A stretch of DNA of 64,000 nucleotides from Deltaproteobacteria bacterium PRO3 (GTDB lineage Bacteria > UBA10199 > DSSB01): the NCBI GenBank assembly GCA_030263375.1, contig SZOV01000001.1, forward strand, positions 37,601 through 101,600. The letters run 5' to 3'. The notes beneath the pieces are model-generated. The model ran no database searches. It had not been told where the DNA came from and saw only the letters and a list, made by a program, of their open reading frames with translations. This document shows, in pieces, positions 57,805 through 64,000 of the stretch. The position numbers were made by a program, and so were the translations under genes. Position 1 is the first letter of the stretch; each line of letters begins with the position of its first letter.

Positions 57805-60231
57805 TCAGCGCAGCGAAACGCCGATTTTCTCTTTCAAATTTTCCAACAGCCGCTCGCGCGCCTGGTTGACCTCGTCGTCGGTCAGGGTACGCTCGGGACT
57901 GCCGTATTCGAGCGTGAAGGTCATGGCCTTCTTCCCCTCTTCGAGGGGTTTCCCTCGATAGAGGTCGAAAAAGACGGCCTGACGCACCCAGGGCCCGCCG
58001 TGGGCCCGAATCTGCCCCAGGATTTCGCCGTGGGAGACGGATTCGTCGACGATTAAGTTGAGGTCCCGCCAAATCGAGGGAAACGGCGATACCTCTTGAA
58101 ATTTTACAGGATTTTTCGATTCTGTCAAAAAGAGATCTAAGGAAATTTCAGCCAGGGCCACCGGGACCCTCAGGCCCAGCTCCTCCCCCAAGACCGGGTT
58201 CAGCTCGCCCAATAGGCCCTCCTCGCGCTCGGCCGCGCCGGCTGGAGCCCAGCGGAGGGTCGCCTGGCGCTTGGGATGCAAAAAGCCCTGGGCGCAGGCC
58301 CCCTCGAGGAGCACGCCGGGGCCGGCCAGGCCGAACAAGGCCTTCAAGTAACCTTTGAGGTCTAGGAAAGAAACCCCTTCTTCTTTCTCAAGAAAATGCA
58401 GGCCACGGCGCGACCCGCTGAGCCCCAGACAGAGGCGCCAGCGCTCGGCGAAGGGGGGCGAGGTCTCGGGCTTAGGCAGGTAAACCGGGCGCAGCTCGAA
58501 GAGCTTCAGGTCCTTGTTGCCCCGATGGACATTCGACTGGAGGGTCTGAACCATCTGCGGCAGGAGGCTGGGCCGCATCACCGCCAGCTCCTCGCTGATC
58601 GGATTGAGCAGCGTCATGGCCTCGGGGGCCTCGAAGCCGAAGCGGCGCAGCAGCTGGGGCGAGGTAAAACTGTAATGCAGGACCTCGGAAAAACCCCAGC
58701 CGACCAAGGCCCGGCGAATCCGGTCGAAGGGATGCTCGCGGGGAGGGGGCAGCTCGTGGAGGGAGATCCGGGGGTATTTCGTGGGGACCCGGTCGTAGCC
58801 GTAGAGTCGGGCGGCCTCTTCCACCAGGTCGATCTCACGGCTCAAGTCACCTCGGTAGCTGGGAACGGCGTAGGTCGCGGCCTCTTCCGTGGCGCTTTTT
58901 TCTTCCAGACCGAGAGCCCGGAAGGAGCGGCGGATCGTCTCGGCGGGGATCTCGTAGCCCAAGGTGCGGCTCAGGGTTTGGCGCCGCAGAGGAATCTCGC
59001 GAGGGAGCACCGGCTGGGGATACATATCGACGACGTCCGAGCTGGCCGCTCCGCCCGCCCATTCCTGGATGAGGGCCGCGAGGCGGTTCAAGGCCTCGAG
59101 GCAGCCGTTGGGGTCAACCCCGCGTTCGAAGCGATAGGAACTCTCGGTCTGCAGCCCGACCCGCTTGGCGGTCCTGCGCACGGCGTCGGGCGCGAAATAG
59201 GCGCTCTCGAGGAGGAGCTCTTGGGTGTCCGGCTCGACGCCGGAATCGGCGCCGCCCATGACGCCGGCCAGGGCCAGGATGCGCTCGGCGTCGGCGATGA
59301 CCAGGTCGCCCTCCTGCAGGGGGCGCGGCTTGCCGTCGAGGGTGACGATGGACTCGCCCGCCTGGGCCCGGCGGATCTCGAGGCGGCCCTGGCGGATCTG
59401 CCTTAAGTCGAAGGCGTGCAGGGGCTGTCCGGTCTCGAGCATGACGTAATTGGTGGCGTCGACGACGTTGTTGATCGCGCGAATCCCGCAGGCCTCGAGC
59501 CGGCGCTGGGCCCAGCGCGGCGAGGGTCCGACCTTGACGCCGCGGACGAGGCGGCAGGTATAGCGCGGGCAGAGGTCGGGGGCCTGCAGTTGGACGCGGA
59601 TATTTTCTTCTAATGAAAATCCTTGCTGAAGGGGCCCTTCGCGCTTGTCCCCCGATAAGGGGGGGCCGGCCCCTACGGGCGCATCGAAGGCGGCGGCCAC
59701 TTCCCGCGCCAAGCCCCGCATCGACAGGCAATCGCCGCGGTTCGGCGTCACATTGACCTCAAGGATGGTGTCGTCCAGGCCCAAGGCCTCGGCAAGCGGG
59801 ACTCCCTCGGGCGTCTCCGGGGGAAGAATCAGGATCCCCTCGCTCTCGGCGGCAAAGCCCAATTCTTTCTCGGAACAGAGCATCCCGCCCGACTTCACCT
59901 TGCGGATGACCGTCTCTTGGATCTCCATGCCGTTGGGCAATCGCGCCCCGGGCAGGGCCAAGGCGACCTTGTCGCCGGCCTTGTGGTTCTTCGCGCCGCA
60001 GACGATCTGGTGGACCTGCGCGCCGGTGCGGACCTCGCAAAGAGTGAGGCGGTCGGCCTGCGGGTGCTTATCGACCTTTAGCAGGGTCGCGGTCACGACC
60101 TTTTCGAGCCCCTTACCCTGCGCGTGCAGGCCCTCGATCTCGAGGCCGGCGCGGGTCAGGCGGTCGGCGACGGTCTGGGCGTCGGCCTCGACCTTGACGA
60201 ATTCTTTGATCCAATTGACGGAGGCTTTCAT
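57805..60231 (-). CDS. pheT: Phenylalanyl-tRNA synthetase beta subunit
   Basis: 808 residues, full length. N-terminal EMAP/OB tRNA-binding domain (about 40-150), then B3/4 editing domain (about 210-370), B5 (about 400-470, with EIPLRRQTLSRTLGYEIP), the catalytic-like core and the C-terminal FDX-ACB domain (VSPFPSIWRDLNLIVDESVSHGEILGQIR). With PheS it charges tRNA-Phe. A residue loop at 195-210 carries extra sequence. Confidence 0.95.
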   Translation of the reverse strand: MKASVNWIKEFVKVEADAQTVADRLTRAGLEIEGLHAQGKGLEKVVTATLLKVDKHPQADRLTLCEVRTGAQVHQIVCGAKNHKAGDKVALALPGARLPNGMEIQETVIRKVKSGGMLCSEKELGFAAESEGILILPPETPEGVPLAEALGLDDTILEVNVTPNRGDCLSMRGLAREVAAAFDAPVGAGPPLSGDKREGPLQQGFSLEENIRVQLQAPDLCPRYTCRLVRGVKVGPSPRWAQRRLEACGIRAINNVVDATNYVMLETGQPLHAFDLRQIRQGRLEIRRAQAGESIVTLDGKPRPLQEGDLVIADAERILALAGVMGGADSGVEPDTQELLLESAYFAPDAVRRTAKRVGLQTESSYRFERGVDPNGCLEALNRLAALIQEWAGGAASSDVVDMYPQPVLPREIPLRRQTLSRTLGYEIPAETIRRSFRALGLEEKSATEEAATYAVPSYRGDLSREIDLVEEAARLYGYDRVPTKYPRISLHELPPPREHPFDRIRRALVGWGFSEVLHYSFTSPQLLRRFGFEAPEAMTLLNPISEELAVMRPSLLPQMVQTLQSNVHRGNKDLKLFELRPVYLPKPETSPPFAERWRLCLGLSGSRRGLHFLEKEEGVSFLDLKGYLKALFGLAGPGVLLEGACAQGFLHPKRQATLRWAPAGAAEREEGLLGELNPVLGEELGLRVPVALAEISLDLFLTESKNPVKFQEVSPFPSIWRDLNLIVDESVSHGEILGQIRAHGGPWVRQAVFFDLYRGKPLEEGKKAMTFTLEYGSPERTLTDDEVNQARERLLENLKEKIGVSLR

Positions 60232-60307
60232 GTTTTATTTCCGATGGGGAAATTTATTTCATTTCGGTGGATCTTAACTTTGTTACTTTTGCGTCTTTGC
60301 CGACTCC

Positions 60308-60336
60308 GTAGGGACCGTTCGCGAACGGCCCCTACG
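60308..60336. repeat. GTAGGGAC-type hairpin between pheS and pheT
   Basis: GTAGGGACCGTTCG/CGAACGGCCCCTAC is an almost perfect inverted repeat. Related to those at 47205 and 62811. It directly follows the pheS stop and precedes pheT; it could alter their balance. Confidence 0.6.
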
Positions 60337-61368
60337 CTAAAATTGCTTCAAAAACCGAATGTCGTTCTCGAAAAACAACCTCAAGTCGTTGATCCCGAAC
60401 TTGAGCATCGCCAGGCGCTCGAGCCCGATGCCAAAGGCGAAGCCCTGGTACTTGTCGGGATCGTAGTCGACGAATTTGAAGACCTCGGGATCGACCATCC
60501 CGCAGCCCAGCACCTCGATCCAGCCCGTGCCCTTGCAGAGATTGCAGCCCTTGCCCGCGCACTTGAAGCAGCTCATGTCGAGCTCAGCGCTGGGCTCGGT
60601 GAAGGGGAAAAAGCTGGGGCGAAACCGCACCTGGGTCGAGGCACCAAACAGGCCCTGGATGAAGAGTGACAGCACGCCCTTCAAGTCCGCGAAGGTGATC
60701 CCCTCGTCCACCCACAGGCCTTCGATCTGGTGGAACATCGGCGTGTGCGTGACGTCGGAATCGGAGCGGTAGACGGCGCCCGGCGCGATCATCCGCAGCG
60801 GCGGTCGCTGTCCCTTCATGACGCGGATCTGCACGGTGGAGGTGTGGGTGCGCAGCAGCCACTTTCGGCCCTGCAAATAAAAGGTGTCCTGCAGGTCGCG
60901 GGCCGGGTGGTGCACGGGGATATTGAGGGCCTCGAAGTTATGGAAGTCGTCCTCGATCTCGGGGCCGGTGCGGGTGACGAAGCCGAGGCGCTCGAAGAGC
61001 TCGCGGGCCATCTCCAGGATCTGGGTCACCGGATGGAGGTGTCCCAGGGACTCGGGCCGGCCCGGCAAGGTGACGTCGAACTTGTCGGCTTGGAGCTGGC
61101 GCTCGATCTGCGCGGCCTTGAACTTGCGCAGGGCGGCGTCGTATTCGCCCTCGAGAAACTGCTTCACCTCGTTGGCCGCGGCGCCCACCAAGGGGCGGTC
61201 CTCGGCGCCGAGCCGCCCCATTTCCTTCAAGACCTCGGTCAGCCGGCCCTTTTTTCCCAAAAACTCGGTTTTGACCTCTAGGAGCTTGGCCTCGTCGTCG
61301 GCCTTGGCGAGCGCGGCGGGGAATTCCTTCCGAAGCCGCTCCAAATTTTGCAGGAGGGAGTCTTTCAT
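60337..61368 (-). CDS. pheS: Phenylalanyl-tRNA synthetase alpha subunit
   Basis: 343 residues from the ATG at 61366-61368, which gives the usual MKDSL-type start; ATGs at 61380 and 61392 are possible. Coiled-coil arm (residues 1-85), then class II core: HPVTQILEMARELFERLGF, TSTVQIRVMKG, motif 2 ...RSDSDVTHTPMFHQIEGLWVD, GTGWIEVLGCGMVDPEV and motif 3 GFAFGIGLERLAMLKFGI. Binds Phe and ATP. Confidence 0.95.
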   Translation of the reverse strand: MKDSLLQNLERLRKEFPAALAKADDEAKLLEVKTEFLGKKGRLTEVLKEMGRLGAEDRPLVGAAANEVKQFLEGEYDAALRKFKAAQIERQLQADKFDVTLPGRPESLGHLHPVTQILEMARELFERLGFVTRTGPEIEDDFHNFEALNIPVHHPARDLQDTFYLQGRKWLLRTHTSTVQIRVMKGQRPPLRMIAPGAVYRSDSDVTHTPMFHQIEGLWVDEGITFADLKGVLSLFIQGLFGASTQVRFRPSFFPFTEPSAELDMSCFKCAGKGCNLCKGTGWIEVLGCGMVDPEVFKFVDYDPDKYQGFAFGIGLERLAMLKFGINDLRLFFENDIRFLKQF

Positions 61369-61506
61369 CCGGTCAGCCATTCGCCGGCGCATTTTGTGCC
61401 CGGCTCAGGGGAGATTATAGGGGCCCAATATCGTCCGGCACCGAGGCCGGGTCCGCAACCGCTTGGGCTGGGGACCGAATCGGCCGACGGCCTCGCAGGC
61501 TTGCGA

Positions 61507-61544
61507 CTTCGACCGAAGCCCTTTGGGGTCGCCGCCGGTCGAAG
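61507..61544 (-). promoter_or_regulatory. Structured leader upstream of pheS
   Basis: Between rplT and pheS (61369-61565) a 9-bp stem CTTCGACCG/CGGTCGAAG encloses 20 bases, with smaller palindromes after it (TCGCAAGCCTGCGA, GGCCGTCGGCC). pheST operons are often attenuated, but no leader peptide with Phe codons is clear and no T run follows. Confidence 0.35.
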
Positions 61545-61565
61545 GCCCAAGCCCTTGGAAAAGGC

Positions 61566-61916
61566 TTAAGCCTTCTTCGCAGCCTCGACGACCTTCGCGA
61601 AGGCCGAAGGATCTTCCGAGGCCAGGAAGGCGAGGACCTTGCGGTCGAGCGCGATCTTGGCCTTCTTCAGTCCGCCCATCAGCTTGCTGTAGCTGAGGCC
61701 GAGGGCCTCGGCGGCGGCGCCGATGCGCTGGATCCAGAGGCTGCGGAAGTCGCGCTTCTTGATGCGGCGGCCGACGTAGGCGTAGGACTGTGCCTTGTCG
61801 ACGGACTCTTGGGCCGTACGGAAGAGCTTGCTGTGGCCTCCGCGGTAACCTTTGGCGGCCTTCAGGACTTTATTGCGACGGCGGCGGGCTTTAAAGCCCC
61901 GTTTGACTCTTGGCAT
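61566..61916 (-). CDS. rplT: Ribosomal protein bL20
   Basis: 116 residues. [35 protein letters not shown] and [19 protein letters not shown] are the L20 pattern. Binds 23S rRNA and in many bacteria represses its own operon. Follows rpmI. Confidence 0.97.
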   Translation of the reverse strand: MPRVKRGFKARRRRNKVLKAAKGYRGGHSKLFRTAQESVDKAQSYAYVGRRIKKRDFRSLWIQRIGAAAEALGLSYSKLMGGLKKAKIALDRKVLAFLASEDPSAFAKVVEAAKKA

Positions 61917-61959
61917 GGTAAGCTCCTTGCTTCTCTTTCAAATGCTTTCGACGAACGCC

Positions 61960-62154
61960 CTAGGCCAACAGCGCGATGCGCAGGCGCTTCTGCTCGACCG
62001 CGTTGACCACGCGGTTGCGGCGCAGCTGGCGCTTGCGCTTGCGCGGCTTGTTGGTGAGGATGTGGCGCTTGTTCTGCTGCCCCCCCATCACCTTGCCGGT
62101 GGCGGTGACTTTGAATCGCTTCTTGGCTCCACGTTTCGATTTCAGCTTGGGCAT
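61960..62154 (-). CDS. rpmI: Ribosomal protein bL35
   Basis: 64 residues from the ATG at 62152-62154. [22 protein letters not shown] and [15 protein letters not shown] are the L35 pattern. Lies between infC and rplT, the common order. A longer frame extending upstream lies within infC and is not the gene. Confidence 0.95.
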   Translation of the reverse strand: MPKLKSKRGAKKRFKVTATGKVMGGQQNKRHILTNKPRKRKRQLRRNRVVNAVEQKRLRIALLA

Positions 62155-62162
62155 AGTGTTTC

Positions 62163-62756
62163 CTATTCGGTTTTGGCCTGGGGCGCTTCCTTCGGAGCGC
62201 TCGTCGGCGGAGGGCTCTTCGGTTTCGCGGGCTCGTGTTTCTTTGCGGCCTTGGCGGCCATTAAAATCATCGTCATCTGCCGCCCTTCCATTTTGGGCGG
62301 CACCTCCACGACGGCCTTGTCCTGGAGCATGCCCAGGATCGTCTCCATCACCTTTTTGCCGCCTTCTCGGTAGCTCATCTCGCGGCCGCGGAACACGACG
62401 GTCGCCTTGACCTTGTGCCCCTCCTCGAGGAAACGCTCCATGTTGCGGACCTTGAAGCCGAGATCGTGCTCGTCGGTCACGGGCCGGAATTTCACTTCCT
62501 TCACCAGCACCACCACTTGGTGCTTCTTGGCCTCTTTTTGCTTTTTGGTCAGCTCGTACTTGTACTTCCCGTAGTCCATGATCTTGCACACGGGCGGATT
62601 GGCGTTGGGCGAGATCTCGACCAAGTCGAGACCCTGATCCTCGGCCATTTGGATCGCCTTGGAGGCGATGTAGACTCCGAGCTGCTTGCCTTCGGCATCG
62701 ATCAACCGCACCTCGGGGGCGCGGATGCGTCGGTTGACGCGGACTTCTTTGCTAAT
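62163..62756 (-). CDS. infC: Translation initiation factor IF-3, AUU start
   Basis: 197 residues beginning [23 protein letters not shown], the expected IF-3 start, at an ATT codon (62754-62756) with GGAGG 9 bases upstream. The rest ([58 protein letters not shown]) is IF-3. The AUU start lets IF-3 limit its own translation. An Ala/Pro/Lys-rich tail of about 25 residues extends past the usual end. Confidence 0.93.
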   Translation of the reverse strand: MSKEVRVNRRIRAPEVRLIDAEGKQLGVYIASKAIQMAEDQGLDLVEISPNANPPVCKIMDYGKYKYELTKKQKEAKKHQVVVLVKEVKFRPVTDEHDLGFKVRNMERFLEEGHKVKATVVFRGREMSYREGGKKVMETILGMLQDKAVVEVPPKMEGRQMTMILMAAKAAKKHEPAKPKSPPPTSAPKEAPQAKTE

Positions 62757-62810
62757 AAGAGTAACCTCCGTTTAATGTGCAGGGAAACCTTGCGATCGCC
62801 CTCCGCTGCG

Positions 62811-62836
62811 GGGCGAACACAAGGTTCGCCCCTACA
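62811..62836. repeat. Dispersed hairpin repeat at the thrS end
   Basis: GGGCGAACACAAGGTTCGCCCCTACA, matching the repeat at 47205-47235 in opposite reading. It covers the thrS stop region and lies between thrS and infC. Confidence 0.65.
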
Positions 62837-64000
62837 ACCTTGTTTCGATCTCTTTCTGGAGCAAGTCCAGATACGCTTCGAACTTCATCGCGCCCTTGTC
62901 GCCCTCGCGGCGGCTGCGCAGGCTGACCTCGCCCGCGGCCTGCTCGTTCTTGCCCACCACCAGCATGTGGGGGATCTTGGCCAGCTGGGCCTCGCGGATC
63001 TTGTGGCCGATCTTCTCTTTGCGATAGTCGGCCTCGGCGCGAATCCCACGTTCTTTCAGGGATTGCAAGAGCCCGGCCACGTAGTCGTTCTGCTGGTCGG
63101 TGATCGGCAGCAGGATGGCCTGCACCGGCGCCAGCCACACCGGGAAAGCGCCCGCGAAATGCTCGATCAGGATGCCGAAGAACCGCTCCAAGGATCCCAT
63201 CAGGGCCCGGTGCACCATGATCGGGCGCCGGCGGCTGCCGTCCTCGGCCACGTAATGGATGTTGAAGCGCTCGGGGTTGTTGAAGTCGACCTGCACCGTC
63301 GAGCACTGCCACATCCGGCCGATGGTATCCTTGATTTTCAAGTCAATCTTGGGACCGTAAAACACCCCTTCCCCGGGGTCAACCTTAAAGGCCAGGCCCT
63401 GGGCCTCGAGGGCGCCGCGGAGGGCCTTGGTGGCCAGGTCCCAATTTTCGTCGCTCCCGACCGACTTTTCGGGACGGGTGGAGAGGAAGAGCTCGAATTC
63501 GTTGAAGCCGAAGGTGCTTAAGAAACGCAGGGTCATCTTCAAGACCTGCTCGACCTCGCCCTGCAACTGGTCGGGGCGGCAGAAGATGTGGGCGTCGTCC
63601 TGGGTGAAGCCCCGCACCCGCAGCAGGCCGTGGAGGACGCCGGAGCGCTCGAAGCGGTAGACCGTGCCCAGCTCGCCCAGGCGCACCGGCAGCTCGCGGT
63701 AGCTGCGCATCCGGCTGTTGAAGATGCGCACGTGGAAGGGGCAGTTCATCGGCTTGATCTCGTAGTCCTGCCCCTCGACCTCCATCGGCGAGAACATGTT
63801 CTCTTTGTAGAAGTCGACGTGGCCGCTGGTCTTCCAGAGGTCCAGCTTGGCCATGTGCGGCGTGTAGACCAGCTCGTAGCCCTCGCGGCGGTGCTCGGCG
63901 CGCCAGAAGTCCTCGATGGCGCCGCGGACCCGGGCGCCCTTGGGGTGCCAGAGGATGAGGCCGGGGCCCTCCTCTTCCATCATCGAGAAGAGGTCCAATT
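62832..64000 (-). CDS. thrS: Threonyl-tRNA synthetase, N-terminus beyond the window
   Basis: The C-terminal 389 or so residues are present; the frame stays open to the window edge. Class II motifs: GVLHGLLRVRGFTQDDAHIFCR (motif 2 region), TVQVDFNNPERFNIHYVAEDG, and motif 3 RPIMVHRALMGSLERFFGILIEHFAG. The anticodon-binding domain follows (FPVWLAPVQAILLPITDQ; MLVVGKNEQAAGEVSLRSR). Heads the thrS-infC-rpmI-rplT-pheST series. Confidence 0.96.
   Translation of the reverse strand, partial: LDLFSMMEEEGPGLILWHPKGARVRGAIEDFWRAEHRREGYELVYTPHMAKLDLWKTSGHVDFYKENMFSPMEVEGQDYEIKPMNCPFHVRIFNSRMRSYRELPVRLGELGTVYRFERSGVLHGLLRVRGFTQDDAHIFCRPDQLQGEVEQVLKMTLRFLSTFGFNEFELFLSTRPEKSVGSDENWDLATKALRGALEAQGLAFKVDPGEGVFYGPKIDLKIKDTIGRMWQCSTVQVDFNNPERFNIHYVAEDGSRRRPIMVHRALMGSLERFFGILIEHFAGAFPVWLAPVQAILLPITDQQNDYVAGLLQSLKERGIRAEADYRKEKIGHKIREAQLAKIPHMLVVGKNEQAAGEVSLRSRREGDKGAMKFEAYLDLLQKEIETRL

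Overview
The window is a GC-rich bacterial chromosome segment carrying one apparently complete prophage. The order thrS-infC-rpmI-rplT-pheS-pheT-ihfA-merR-tRNA-Pro, followed by surE-pcm-M23 peptidase, resembles Deltaproteobacteria in the old sense. I infer a Gram-negative relative of that group (lipoprotein signals, spanins) but cannot name the genus.

Layout. 1-8.1 kb: host genes for a secreted protein (running off the left edge), a large lipoprotein with an AT-rich LamG tail, a HAD/TIM-barrel-like fusion, a KimA-type potassium importer and a DUF983 protein. 8.1-45.1 kb: the prophage, about 37 kb, bounded by a 48-bp imperfect duplication of the 3' part of tRNA-Gly(CCC). 45.1-64 kb: host genes for small secreted proteins, a PAP2 phosphatase, a polyprenol/lipid kinase-like membrane protein, an acyl-CoA synthetase, DUF309, a metallo-beta-lactamase-fold protein, apt, a PQQ-type propeller protein, M23 peptidase-pcm-surE, a RHH/PIN toxin-antitoxin pair, tRNA-Pro and the translation/phenylalanyl-tRNA synthetase cluster, ending inside thrS.

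The prophage is podovirus-like: it has terminase, portal, scaffold, capsid, head-tail adaptor, propeller-type tail protein, fibres and T7-like ejection proteins including a 1567-residue protein with a lytic transglycosylase domain. No tape measure, tube or sheath gene is visible. Nearly all its genes run on the minus strand, in the order regulation (42 kb), recombination and replication (41-36 kb), DNA modification and small zinc-ribbon proteins (35-31 kb), a GroES-like co-chaperonin (30.7 kb), packaging and head (30-23 kb), tail and ejection (23-10 kb), lysis (10-8.4 kb). A plus-strand repressor and two probable morons sit at 42.1-43.2 kb, and the integrase lies next to the intact tRNA-Gly.

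Most notable: the phage GroES-like gene without a partner GroEL; a replication initiator carrying an HNH nuclease domain; matching candidate integrase arm sites at both prophage ends; separation of tRNA-Gly from its apparent original terminator by the insertion; a lipoprotein encoded among tail genes; and an infC gene with the rare AUU start. I see no CRISPR array or complete canonical defence island.
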